Of a stretch of 64,000 nucleotides of DNA, positions 18,860 to 26,641 are shown in pieces (position 1 is the first letter of the stretch; each line of letters opens with the position of its first letter). The stretch spans positions 1-64,000 of the forward strand of contig NZ_WTVQ01000021.1 of NCBI RefSeq assembly GCF_012910955.1, written 5' to 3'. This stretch comes from Aromatoleum diolicum. GTDB lineage: Bacteria > Pseudomonadota > Gammaproteobacteria > Burkholderiales > Rhodocyclaceae. The position numbers were made by a program, and so were the translations under genes. The notes beneath the pieces are model-generated. The model was not told the DNA's origin, made no database searches, and saw only the letters and a list, made by a program, of their open reading frames with translations.

Positions 18860-19999
18860 TCAGAACAGCTCTTCTTCGCTCAGCGTCTCGAGCATCGCTT
18901 CGATACGGATGCGGAACGGGCCGATCGGGTTCGTGATGTCGAATTCGAGGAACAGCGTCGGGATGCCGTTGGCTTCGAGGTGACGCTTCAGGTCGGGGTA
19001 GTCGCCCTCGTGCGGGTCGCAGAACTTCTGCTGCAGGAAGACGGCGGCCTGGACCTTGTATTCCTTGGCCAGGTTGAGCACGTGGTCGTAACGGGAGTGG
19101 ACCGGATAGTCCTTGGTCGGACACGCCGGACGGTCGCAGTAGCGCTCGGCGATCGCCTTGATGACGTCGTCTTCCGGCTTCGATGCGTTCCAGAAGTAGC
19201 GCGTACCCGAGCACTGGTCGTCGATGACGATCGTCGCGCCGACCGATTCGACCATCGCCATGAACGCGACGTCGTCGTTCTCCGAACCGATCGTCATGAA
19301 ACGCGCGCCTTGCGGGCGGTTCAGCTGGCGCTTCGGCAGTGCGGCGAGCACCTTCTTCAGTTGCTCGTTATGCTCGCGCTTGTCGATGAACTGCGCGGTG
19401 ATCGACGCGTACAGCGCCTCGACGCCGGTCACCTTCGGATCATCCTCCTTACGGTAGTCAAACAGCTGGCGCAGCAAGCGGCGGTTCTCGTCCATCACCG
19501 CGAGCGCGTCGCGCAGCATGTCGTCGGTGATCGTCTTGCCGATGAGCGTCTGCAGGAACACGCGGAAGGCCTGCACTTCGGCGTGGTGCGCCTTGCGCGA
19601 ATGCGGCGACTGCACGTCGTTCGGCATCGCCACGTAGTAGTCCCATTTCACCGTCGGCACGTTCTGGCGCCACGAACTGTAGGCCTGGCGGTACTGGATG
19701 CACGACTGCGTCAGCGTCACGCCTTCAGCGTAGTCGTAGCGGCCAAGCAGGCCTTGCGCCAGCGAGTCGCGGCAGAACGGGCAGAACATGCCGAAGATGT
19801 GCGGCTCGGTCACGTTCTGCGGCTCGTGGGCGCCGAGCACGCGCACCGGCAGCATGCCCGCCGCGATCAGCAGCTCTTCGGGCGTGTAGGTGCACATCGT
19901 GGCGACGACCTGCCCGCCGGTGCGCGCCTTCCAGGCACGGGCGTAGTCGTGCCGCTTCTCGTACCACTCCTTGAACTGGTCAAACAATCCGTCGTTCAT
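18860..19999 (-). CDS. bzdN: Aryl-CoA reductase subunit N (BcrC-like)
   Basis: A 379-residue subunit, the first gene of the reductase operon, matching the usual length of the bzd-type N subunit. It is of the HgdB-like family; candidate cluster cysteines lie in [12 protein letters not shown] and in the DQCSGTRYF and [11 protein letters not shown] segments. With subunit O it forms the site where benzoyl-CoA-type thioesters are dearomatised. ATG 19999 follows AAGGAGACAGATT. Two operator-like repeats (E and F) lie upstream, 50 bp apart. Sequence alone does not separate benzoyl-CoA from methyl- or hydroxybenzoyl-CoA as substrate. Confidence 0.92.
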   Translation of the reverse strand: MNDGLFDQFKEWYEKRHDYARAWKARTGGQVVATMCTYTPEELLIAAGMLPVRVLGAHEPQNVTEPHIFGMFCPFCRDSLAQGLLGRYDYAEGVTLTQSCIQYRQAYSSWRQNVPTVKWDYYVAMPNDVQSPHSRKAHHAEVQAFRVFLQTLIGKTITDDMLRDALAVMDENRRLLRQLFDYRKEDDPKVTGVEALYASITAQFIDKREHNEQLKKVLAALPKRQLNRPQGARFMTIGSENDDVAFMAMVESVGATIVIDDQCSGTRYFWNASKPEDDVIKAIAERYCDRPACPTKDYPVHSRYDHVLNLAKEYKVQAAVFLQQKFCDPHEGDYPDLKRHLEANGIPTLFLEFDITNPIGPFRIRIEAMLETLSEEELF

Positions 20000-20114
20000 G
20001 AATCTGTCTCCTTGTGATTGCCCCGCCCTCCGGGCGATCCGCCCTGTCGGGGAGCCTGTCCGGCCAAGTCGTTCCGGTCCCGCCTCCACTTCAGTCTGTT
20101 TGATGTCCATCAAC

Positions 20115-20132
20115 TGACTGAACGCTCGTTCA
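20115..20132. promoter_or_regulatory. Operator-like repeat E (TGACTGA-ACGC-TCGTTCA)
   Basis: One mismatch to TGAnTGA-N4-TCAnTCA. It lies about 115 bp upstream of the reductase N gene. On the minus strand a weak promoter is possible just before it: TTGATT (20160-20155) and ATTAAA (20139-20134) with a 15-base spacer, which would place this repeat at the transcription start. Confidence 0.65.
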
Positions 20133-20164
20133 CTTTAATTGAGGGATTTTCCGAAATCAAGTAC

Positions 20165-20182
20165 TGAATGAACAATTATTCA
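20165..20182. promoter_or_regulatory. Operator-like repeat F (TGAATGA-ACAA-TTATTCA)
   Basis: One mismatch to the block consensus, centred exactly 50 bp from repeat E and so on nearly the same face of the helix. It lies upstream of the proposed minus-strand promoter of the reductase operon. The remainder of the 20000-20432 gap also contains a possible weak plus-strand promoter (TTGTCA 20319-20324, TACACT 20344-20349, spacer 19) for the lipoprotein gene, and nothing else that I can support. Confidence 0.6.
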
Positions 20183-20432
20183 TTTTCATGCAGCGGAGTG
20201 CATGCGAACGGACCGCTGGGTGCGACCGGTTAGCCGACCACGAAATTGATCACGAGCAGTTCGAGGACGAGCCCACATGCACCATCCCCCTGCCACGCCC
20301 GCTTGTTGCTATTTTCACTTGTCATTACTCTGACAGCACGGAGTACACTGTCCGCTGCGCTGCGTGATCGCCGTTGATCACCGTCGCCAGGCGAAAAGAA
20401 TTGCCTTTCGGTTACGCATCTGTCACGCAAAC

Positions 20433-20915
20433 ATGAAAATCTGGAAACTTGCTCTCGGGGCGCTGACCGCCCTCTCCCTCTCGTCCTGCGCGACCCCCTT
20501 CGGTTCCGGCAATGAGCCCGGCCAGATGCTGGTGCCGGTGAACCACACTCACCGCTACGCACCCAACATCTTCGTGGAGGACGCATGGGCGGGAAATGTC
20601 GATCCCCATGGCGGGGGAGGCAAGGCAACATGCTGCATCGCAGGCCGCAAGGACTGGTCGAAACCGGCCCTGGTGCAGTGGCGCTGGGGCGCCGAGGACG
20701 ATCCCGCCACCGGGAAGATCATCGTCGCCGGCGAAGACCGCTCCGCCCTCGTCCCCTTCCCCCGTGCCCCGCATCGCATCAACAAGAGCATCAAGGACGA
20801 CTGGTCGCGTGAGGACTTCCTGGCCGACGAGATCTATCTGTGCGTGATCTTCCGGACGGTGGACAAGGTCGAGTTCGCGTTCTCGTCCAGCGCCACCGCC
20901 TGTCGCCACAAGTAA
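20433..20915 (+). CDS. Small lipoprotein, DUF3304-like; probable immunity partner
   Basis: A 160-residue protein with a lipoprotein signal peptide: MKIWKLALGALTALSLSSC, with a lipobox ending at Cys19. The mature part has a GKATCCIAG segment, a WRWG motif and a C-terminal FRTVDKVEF stretch, resembling DUF3304 lipoproteins. Such lipoproteins are often encoded next to type VI lipase effectors, and the next gene (26 bp) is exactly that type. The proposed role is periplasmic immunity that neutralises the lipase (inference). ATG 20433 is chosen because the signal peptide begins there; the frame opens further upstream without signal-like sequence. Confidence 0.8.
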   Translation: MKIWKLALGALTALSLSSCATPFGSGNEPGQMLVPVNHTHRYAPNIFVEDAWAGNVDPHGGGGKATCCIAGRKDWSKPALVQWRWGAEDDPATGKIIVAGEDRSALVPFPRAPHRINKSIKDDWSREDFLADEIYLCVIFRTVDKVEFAFSSSATACRHK

Positions 20916-20940
20916 TCCAACCGATCTCGGGAAGAAACTC

Positions 20941-22560
20941 ATGACCGTCAGACAGGCCGGTTCGCCCACCACGGACGAACAACTCGCGAGCGCCTGGCAG
21001 CAAGGCGCGAAGAAGCGTATGGAAGAGCAGATGGGATGGTGGACACCGGAATCGACGCCCGTCGACCGCGCTCGATGCCGCCTCTATCCCAAGCTGTCCT
21101 TCTTCTTCGACGGCACCGGCAACAATCTGTACCAGGAGATGGCCAAACCCGCGGCCGAGCGCGCGCTGTCCAACGTGGCCAAGCTCTTTCAGGCGGCGAT
21201 CGATGACAGGGACGGTCAAGAAGCCGTTGCACGCTACATTCCCGGCGTCGGCACGCCATACCGCTACGCGAACGGCAACATCTCGCCAGATGAAGACAAA
21301 GGCGGGGCCTTGGGGCTGGGATTCGGTGTCGGTGGGGAGATGCGCCTCGAAGCCGCACTGTACGAGTTCCGACGCATCCTCGAGATCGAGTGGAGCGCAG
21401 GCGCGTTGCGGCACATCGAATGGATCACGCTATCGGTCTTCGGTTTCTCGCGCGGCGCGACCCTCGCCCGTGCGTTCGTCCGCCGCCTGATCGCCGAGCA
21501 ATGCGAACGTGATGCCGACAACCGTTTGATGTGGAAGGCCCGTTACGGCGAGCAGGTGCGCCTGCGCATTGTCTTCCTGGGCCTGTTCGACACCGTGGCG
21601 TCGGTTGGCGGCCCCGGACTGCATATGGGCTGGGGCTCGGAACTGGCGATTCCCGAGGGCGTCGAGCGCTGCCTGCATTTCGTTTCCGGGCATGAAGTGC
21701 GGCAGGCCTTCCCGCTCGATTCGGTTCGCGTCGGCAGCGAATACCCGAAAAAGTGCGAAGAGGTGATCTACCCCGGCGTGCATTCGGATGTGGGAGGCGG
21801 CTATTTCGACGGCTTTCAGGGCCGCTCCAATTCGCTTTCGCGCATTCCCTTGCGCGACATGTACGCCGAGGCCCTGAACAGCGGGGTGATGCTGCGCAGG
21901 CTTTCCGACGCGCCGCTCGAAGTTCGCATGGAAATCGCGCTGCCGCCCGATGCACCGCTGTTGCACGCCTATCACACCTACATGGCGTCCCTGCCGGCGG
22001 CCGATGGCTCACTGGAGTCCCTGCCGACGACGGATGGCTCACTGGAGTCGCTGCTGCATGCACACCGGACGCTGAAGTTTCGCTGGCGCGCCGCGATCAC
22101 GCGGACGAACAGCGACAGCCGCGTGCTTGGAGCGCTGCACCGCGGCGTCGACCCCGTGGTGTGCGACGCGGTAACGGCACACAACAACCATCGGACGTGT
22201 TCACCGACAAGCTGGACTTACGAACTGCCGCGCAAACCGGACGTGCAGGCGAAACAGCTTCTGGCCGAGCATCGGCGTCTGGTGCGCCAGATTCCCGCCA
22301 TCCGCGAGCCGGTCGAATGGCAAGGCGACACCGAATGGAGCCGCCCTCGCACCCGCTACGAAGGCCTGATCATCGCCACTTGGGACGATCGGTCAGGGCT
22401 TCCGGAAGAGGTCGAAACCTTCATGGCCGAGCATGTCCACGATTCGGTTGCACACTTTACTGAATGGCCATGTGCATTGCATGAGCAGCGCGCCATTTTC
22501 TGCGACGAAACTCGCGTTCTCGCCGCAGGGGAAAAGCATCGACGCACGGCACATGCATAG
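20941..22560 (+). CDS. DUF2235/Tle1-type lipase, probable T6SS effector
   Basis: A 539-residue alpha/beta-hydrolase-like protein of the DUF2235 family, to which type VI Tle1 phospholipase effectors belong. Visible are the FFDGTGNN start motif (55-62), the nucleophile in GFSRGA (Ser170), Asp217 in LFDTVAS, and His281 in PGVHSDVGGG, a complete catalytic triad. No signal peptide is present, as expected for an effector delivered by a contractile apparatus. A ten-residue tandem repeat (LPAADGSLES then LPTTDGSLES, 351-370) interrupts the C-terminal half. The partner lipoprotein is encoded just upstream. No VgrG, PAAR or other T6SS structural gene is adjacent. Confidence 0.85.
   Translation: MTVRQAGSPTTDEQLASAWQQGAKKRMEEQMGWWTPESTPVDRARCRLYPKLSFFFDGTGNNLYQEMAKPAAERALSNVAKLFQAAIDDRDGQEAVARYIPGVGTPYRYANGNISPDEDKGGALGLGFGVGGEMRLEAALYEFRRILEIEWSAGALRHIEWITLSVFGFSRGATLARAFVRRLIAEQCERDADNRLMWKARYGEQVRLRIVFLGLFDTVASVGGPGLHMGWGSELAIPEGVERCLHFVSGHEVRQAFPLDSVRVGSEYPKKCEEVIYPGVHSDVGGGYFDGFQGRSNSLSRIPLRDMYAEALNSGVMLRRLSDAPLEVRMEIALPPDAPLLHAYHTYMASLPAADGSLESLPTTDGSLESLLHAHRTLKFRWRAAITRTNSDSRVLGALHRGVDPVVCDAVTAHNNHRTCSPTSWTYELPRKPDVQAKQLLAEHRRLVRQIPAIREPVEWQGDTEWSRPRTRYEGLIIATWDDRSGLPEEVETFMAEHVHDSVAHFTEWPCALHEQRAIFCDETRVLAAGEKHRRTAHA
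21991..22050 (+). repeat. 30-bp tandem duplication within the DUF2235 gene
   Basis: Two in-frame 30-base units encode LPAADGSLES and LPTTDGSLES. The two copies share the GATGGCTCACTGGAGTC segment exactly, so the duplication looks recent. It adds ten residues to a loop region. Confidence 0.8.
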
Positions 22561-22627
22561 CGCCATAGGTGCGGGGCAGCATGGGCGGGATGCGGCATGC
22601 CGAGCGCGCCCATCCCCCCTAAAGCCC

Positions 22628-24175
22628 TCACCCCGCGTGGAACTGCCCGTCGGGACGCAGCGCGATGCGCTGCAGCAGCGGCGAGAGGCGGTAGCGCTCC
22701 TCGGTGTAGTGCTGGCGCAGGTGCTCCAGCACGCGCGCGACGACGGCGACGCCGAGTTCGTCGGCCCACGCCAGCGGGCCTTTCGGGTAGTTGGTGCCGT
22801 AGCGCATGGCGGTGTCGATGTCGGCGGCCGAGCCGATGCCCTGCAGCACGCCGTCGGCGGCTTCGTTGGCGAGCATCGCGACGGTGCGCAGGCCGACAAG
22901 GCCGGCGACGTCGTCGAGGCGGCCGATCGCGAGGCCGGTGCGCTGCAGGGTGCCGACGACGCCGTTCCACGCGCCCTGGCCACAGGAATCGGCGCGCGCG
23001 AGCGTCAGGCGCGGGGTCGTTGCATAGTCCAGCGCGAGGTCGAAGAGCACAAGGTTCGCGCAGCCCTCCTCGACCGCGCGGCGCGACGCCGTACGACCGT
23101 CGGACAGCGCGAGGCGTGCGCCGCCAATTTCGATCCAGCCGCGCGCCGCGCCGGCTGCGAGCCCTTCACCGGCAAGGCGCCGCACGTCGACGCCGGCCGC
23201 CTCGATCCGTCCGATCAGCGCCGCGGCGGGGCCGAGGTCGCCGACCACCGTCAGCGTCGCTTCACCCGGCTGGGGCGCCTCGGTGTGCGGCGGCGGCAGT
23301 TTTGCGCCTTCGCCGTAGTCATAGAAGCCGCGCCCGCTCTTGCGCCCGAGGCGGCCGGCGGCGACCAGTTCCTGCTGGATCAGGCTGGGCGCGAAGCGCT
23401 TGTCGCCGAAGTAGGCGTCGAACACCGAGTTCGTCACCGCGAAATTGACGTCGTGGCCGATCAGGTCCATCAGCTCGAAGGGGCCCATCGGGAAGCCGCA
23501 GCTCTCGCGCAATGCGGCATCGAGCGTCGCGGGATCGGCGGCGCGTTCGGCGAGCACGCGCTGCGCCTCGGCGTAATACGGGCGCGCGACGCGGTTGACG
23601 ATGAAGCCGGGCGTGGACGTCGCATGCACCGGCACCTTGCCCCAGTCCCTGGCAGTCGCATACAGCGTCTCGGCGATCGCGCGCGTCGTGGCGAGGCCGG
23701 AGACGATCTCCACGAGCTTCATGCGCGGCGCGGGGTTGAAGAAATGCAGGCCGGCGAGCCGTTCGGGGCGCGCGAGGGCGACACCGATCTGCGTGATCGA
23801 CAGTGACGAGGTGTTGCTCGCGAGGATCGCGTCCTCGCCGAGCAGGCTTTCCAGTTCGCGGAAGAGCTTCTGCTTGATGTCGAGGTTTTCGACGATCGCT
23901 TCGATCGCGAGGCCGGCGTCACGCGCCACGGCGAGATCGGTGGCGGGAATCACGCGCGCGAGCGTCGCGTTGGCGTCGGCTTCGGCTAGCTTGCCCTTCG
24001 TGACGAGGAAGCGCAGGTCGCGCTCGATGCCGGCGCGACCCTTGTCGACCGCCTCGGCGCGGGTGTCGTACAGATACACCGGATGGCCGGCCGCCGCCGC
24101 GACGTGGGCGATGCCGCTGCCCATCGCGCCCGCGCCGATCACCAGCACTTTCACATCGGTTGTCAGGCCGTTCAT
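22628..24175 (-). CDS. 3-hydroxyacyl-CoA dehydrogenase, two C-terminal domains (PaaH-like)
   Basis: A 515-residue NAD-dependent 3-hydroxyacyl-CoA dehydrogenase, probably 3-hydroxyadipyl-CoA dehydrogenase of the box lower pathway. The Rossmann motif GAGAMGSGIAH is at 14-24, NTSSLS follows the ILAS segment, and catalytic His lies in LHFFNPAPRMKLVEIV. There are two 3HCDH C-terminal domains, as in the copy at 2.5-4.1 kb. It is the terminal gene of the minus-strand box-associated run. It converges with the lipase gene across a 67 bp gap. The paralogue pair probably serves the two aromatic pathways separately. Confidence 0.9.
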   Translation of the reverse strand: MNGLTTDVKVLVIGAGAMGSGIAHVAAAAGHPVYLYDTRAEAVDKGRAGIERDLRFLVTKGKLAEADANATLARVIPATDLAVARDAGLAIEAIVENLDIKQKLFRELESLLGEDAILASNTSSLSITQIGVALARPERLAGLHFFNPAPRMKLVEIVSGLATTRAIAETLYATARDWGKVPVHATSTPGFIVNRVARPYYAEAQRVLAERAADPATLDAALRESCGFPMGPFELMDLIGHDVNFAVTNSVFDAYFGDKRFAPSLIQQELVAAGRLGRKSGRGFYDYGEGAKLPPPHTEAPQPGEATLTVVGDLGPAAALIGRIEAAGVDVRRLAGEGLAAGAARGWIEIGGARLALSDGRTASRRAVEEGCANLVLFDLALDYATTPRLTLARADSCGQGAWNGVVGTLQRTGLAIGRLDDVAGLVGLRTVAMLANEAADGVLQGIGSAADIDTAMRYGTNYPKGPLAWADELGVAVVARVLEHLRQHYTEERYRLSPLLQRIALRPDGQFHAG

Positions 24176-24209
24176 CGCCGTTCCCTCTTGCCCATATTCG
24201 TCCGCGCGC

Positions 24210-24374
24210 TCAGTCGTCGGCGAGCGTGAAGTTTTCCTTGGTGTTGCCGCAATCGGGGCAGACCCAGTTGGCGGGCACGTCTTCCCATTTGGTGCCGGCG
24301 GCGATGCCGTCGTCGGGTATGCCCTCGGCTTCGTTGTAGGGGTAATAGCAGGCGCTGCACTGGTAGGTGGCCAT
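24210..24374 (-). CDS. Rubredoxin
   Basis: A 54-residue rubredoxin, a cytoplasmic one-electron carrier with a single iron held by four cysteines: CSAC at 6-9 and CPDC at 39-42. The conserved YxYN/EGIPDDGIAAGTKWEDVP core is intact, and length is standard. ATG 24374 has CAGGAAAACGATC upstream. It lies between the dehydrogenase (34 bp) and the hydratase (94 bp) in a minus-strand run of benzoyl-CoA lower-pathway genes. No rubredoxin reductase or alkane hydroxylase is nearby, so its partner is unclear. Confidence 0.95.
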   Translation of the reverse strand: MATYQCSACYYPYNEAEGIPDDGIAAGTKWEDVPANWVCPDCGNTKENFTLADD

Positions 24375-24468
24375 GATCGTTTTCCTGGTTTCTGTCGTTG
24401 GGGGTCGGGATTGAAGTTCTGGTGCTGCTTTTATGTGCTGCTGTTTTAGCGTGGTGCCGCGCGGGCGC

Positions 24469-25272
24469 TCAGAACGGCGAGCCGCTCGGGAAATTCGGGG
24501 TGCGGCGCTCGCGTACCGCGGCGAGGCCTTCGCGCACTTCGGGGCCGCCGAAGCCGAGCATCTCCAGCGCGACCGAGTTGTCGAAGATCGGCCCGGCCTG
24601 GCGCAGCCAGTTGTTGAGGCTGTGCTTGGTCCAGCGCAGCGCTGTCTGGGGGCCGGCAGCGAGCTTTTTCGCGACGTCGAAGGCGGTGTCGCGCAGGGCG
24701 TCGGCGTCGACCGCCATCGACACGAGGCCGATGCGCTCGGCTTCCTCGCCGCTGATCTCGTTCGACAGCAGGAGATGCAGCTTCGCCTTCGCCATGCCGC
24801 ACAAGAGCGGCCAGATGATCGCGGCGTGATCGCCGGCCGCCACCCCCAGGCGCGTGTGGCCGTCGATCAGGCGCGCGTTCTTAGCCGCGATCGAGATGTC
24901 CGCGATCAACGCGACCGCAAGGCCGCCGCCGACGGCCGGGCCGTTGATCGCGGAGACGATCACTTTCGAGCAGTTGATCATGTTGTAGACGATGTCGCGC
25001 GCTTCCTTCCACACGCGGGCGCGGTGCTCGAAGTCGTCGACCATCGCGGCGACGAGATCCAGCGTGCCGCCGGCCGAGAAGCCCTTGTCCTGGCCGCGCA
25101 CGACGATCACCGACACCGCCGGGTCGCGGTCGAGGTCGCGCCAGATGTCGGCGAGCTCGCCGTGGCCGATGGCGTCGGCGGCCGGCAGCTTGCCCGGTTC
25201 GCCGAGGATCACCTCGGCGATGCCATGCTCGTGGAGTTCGACCTTCAGGTTCGTGTAGCGGCTGTAATCCAT
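24469..25272 (-). CDS. Enoyl-CoA hydratase/isomerase
   Basis: A 267-residue crotonase-family protein likely acting on unsaturated C6 dicarboxyl-CoA intermediates of the box pathway. The CoA-binding segments are FSAGGTLDL (about 69-77) and [15 protein letters not shown]. Where hydratases usually have CE in GGGCE, this protein has LA, and the second acidic position reads DGHTRLG. The active site is therefore atypical, and an isomerase activity (PaaG-like) is as likely as hydration. It lies 16 bp downstream of the thioesterase gene. ATG 25272 follows GAAGGACAGACG. Confidence 0.85.
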   Translation of the reverse strand: MDYSRYTNLKVELHEHGIAEVILGEPGKLPAADAIGHGELADIWRDLDRDPAVSVIVVRGQDKGFSAGGTLDLVAAMVDDFEHRARVWKEARDIVYNMINCSKVIVSAINGPAVGGGLAVALIADISIAAKNARLIDGHTRLGVAAGDHAAIIWPLLCGMAKAKLHLLLSNEISGEEAERIGLVSMAVDADALRDTAFDVAKKLAAGPQTALRWTKHSLNNWLRQAGPIFDNSVALEMLGFGGPEVREGLAAVRERRTPNFPSGSPF

Positions 25273-25288
25273 CGTCTGTCCTTCGGTT

Positions 25289-25711
25289 TCAATCCTTCGG
25301 TGCTTGCAGGTAGCGGCTGAAACGCTCGCGCCATTCGTCGTCGATCACCGTCGCGCGCGGGGCGCCGCCGAGATCGGCCCACACCACCGTCTGCTTCGCG
25401 CGGAAGCGCACCTGCTCGCCCATCGCCGCCGTCGTGACGATGACCATCGAGCTGCCGCCGATGCGCTCGACATAGAGCGTGAAGGTCAGCTCGTCGCCGT
25501 GCATGCTCGGCGCGATGAAGTCGACTTCGAGATGGCGCATGGGCACGCCGCGGCGGATCTCCGCGTGCAGCTTGTAAAAATCGACCCCGATGCCGCGGTC
25601 GAACCAGTCCTCGACGACTTCATTGCACAGCACCAGGCACTGCGGATAGAAGACGATGCCGGCTGGGTCGCAGTGGTGGAAGCGGATGGATTTCTTGCAT
25701 TCGAAGATCAT
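25289..25711 (-). CDS. Hotdog-fold acyl-CoA thioesterase (4HBT family)
   Basis: A 140-residue thioesterase of the 4-hydroxybenzoyl-CoA thioesterase family. The diagnostic segment HHCDPAGIVFYPQ (13-25), with its catalytic aspartate Asp16, is present. It hydrolyses acyl-CoA or aroyl-CoA thioesters, here perhaps releasing CoA from dead-end benzoyl-CoA analogues and relieving CoA depletion (inference). It lies four bases downstream of the alpha/beta hydrolase, so it is co-transcribed. Confidence 0.88.
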   Translation of the reverse strand: MIFECKKSIRFHHCDPAGIVFYPQCLVLCNEVVEDWFDRGIGVDFYKLHAEIRRGVPMRHLEVDFIAPSMHGDELTFTLYVERIGGSSMVIVTTAAMGEQVRFRAKQTVVWADLGGAPRATVIDDEWRERFSRYLQAPKD

Positions 25712-25715
25712 TTTT

Positions 25716-26486
25716 TCAGTCCAGGATGCGATTGACGAATTCGGCGACCGCCGCGATCACCGCTTCGGGCTGGTCCTTGTGCGGGGAGTGGCGGCAGTCG
25801 GCGAGCTTGACCAGTTCCACGTCGCGCGCCTTGGCGGCGATGCGGTCGATCTGGTCCATGGTGCCATATTCGTCGTCCTCGCCCTGAATCGCGAGCACCG
25901 GGCAGGCGATGTTCGGGACGTACTCCTCGATGTTCCACGCGCGGAAATCCGGGTGCAGCCAGATGTCGTTCCAGCCCCAAAAGGCGGCGTCGACGTCGGC
26001 GTGGTACTTGCCGAGACGCGCCGACAGGTCTGTCGTCTGCCACGCGACCTTGGCCTGCGCGATGCTCGCGACCGAGATGTCCTCGACCAGCACGTGCGGC
26101 GCCATCGCGACGACGCCGGCGAGCCGGGTATCGGTGCCGCCGGCGCAGATCAGCGCGATCGAGCCGCCGTCGGAGTGGCCGAACAGGATCGGGCGCTCGA
26201 TCTCCAGCGCGTCGAGGAGCCGCGGCAGCACGGTCAGGCCTTCCTCGTGCATGTAGCGCACGCTGTACGGCAGTTGCGCCGGGTCGGAGCGGCCGTAGCC
26301 GGCGCGCGAATACACCACCGCCTCGCAGCCGCTCGCGTCCGCGACTTTTTGCGGGAAGTCGCGCCACATCGCCACCGAACCGAGCCCTTCGTGCAGGAAC
26401 ACGATGGACGGCGCGCCCTCGCGCGGATGCGACGAGGGCAGCCGGACGTATTCGAGGCGCGTTTCACCGACCAGTATCTGTTTCAC
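25716..26486 (-). CDS. Alpha/beta-fold hydrolase
   Basis: A 256-residue alpha/beta hydrolase. The nucleophile elbow is GHSDGGS, the acidic residue lies in QGEDDEYGT, and the histidine in CRHSPHKDQ near the C-terminus. The HEGLGS segment forms the oxyanion region. GTG 26486 is preferred over ATG 26513 because GGGAGGCCTGAT lies immediately upstream of the GTG. It is the first gene of a tight unit with the thioesterase and hydratase. Ring-opening hydrolysis is done by BoxC, so this enzyme may act on lactones or esters formed from box intermediates; its substrate is unknown. Confidence 0.85.
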   Translation of the reverse strand: MKQILVGETRLEYVRLPSSHPREGAPSIVFLHEGLGSVAMWRDFPQKVADASGCEAVVYSRAGYGRSDPAQLPYSVRYMHEEGLTVLPRLLDALEIERPILFGHSDGGSIALICAGGTDTRLAGVVAMAPHVLVEDISVASIAQAKVAWQTTDLSARLGKYHADVDAAFWGWNDIWLHPDFRAWNIEEYVPNIACPVLAIQGEDDEYGTMDQIDRIAAKARDVELVKLADCRHSPHKDQPEAVIAAVAEFVNRILD

Positions 26487-26582
26487 ATCAGGCCTCCCGC
26501 CGGGCCGCCCCAAGGGAGGCCTGCGCCCCCTCGGGGGGGTGAGGCAGGGGTTTCACGGCGCACTGCGCCGCGCCTGCCGAAC

Positions 26583-26606
26583 GGGCCGGCTGTGCAAAGC
26601 CGGCCC
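26583..26606. repeat. Intergenic hairpin, perfect 9-bp stem
   Basis: GGGCCGGCT and AGCCGGCCC flank a six-base loop (GTGCAA) between the livF-type gene and the hydrolase gene. There is no T-run on the minus strand after the stem, so a simple intrinsic terminator is not supported. The surrounding 26.49-26.64 kb contains C-rich stretches of the sort found in intergenic repeats of this bacterial group. Confidence 0.5.
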
Positions 26607-26641
26607 TCCTCGAAACATGGTGAGCGTGGGGGCTGTTCCAT

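Noticed and set aside
20941-22560. DUF2235 protein as a polyhydroxyalkanoate depolymerase or ordinary lipase
   Set aside because: The FFDGTGNN start, the placement of the triad and the adjacent lipoprotein fit the Tle1 effector type better, and no secretion signal is present.
22579-22613. Terminator between the convergent lipase and dehydrogenase genes
   Set aside because: The ATGGGCG/CGCCCAT pairing has a long loop and no T-run on either strand.
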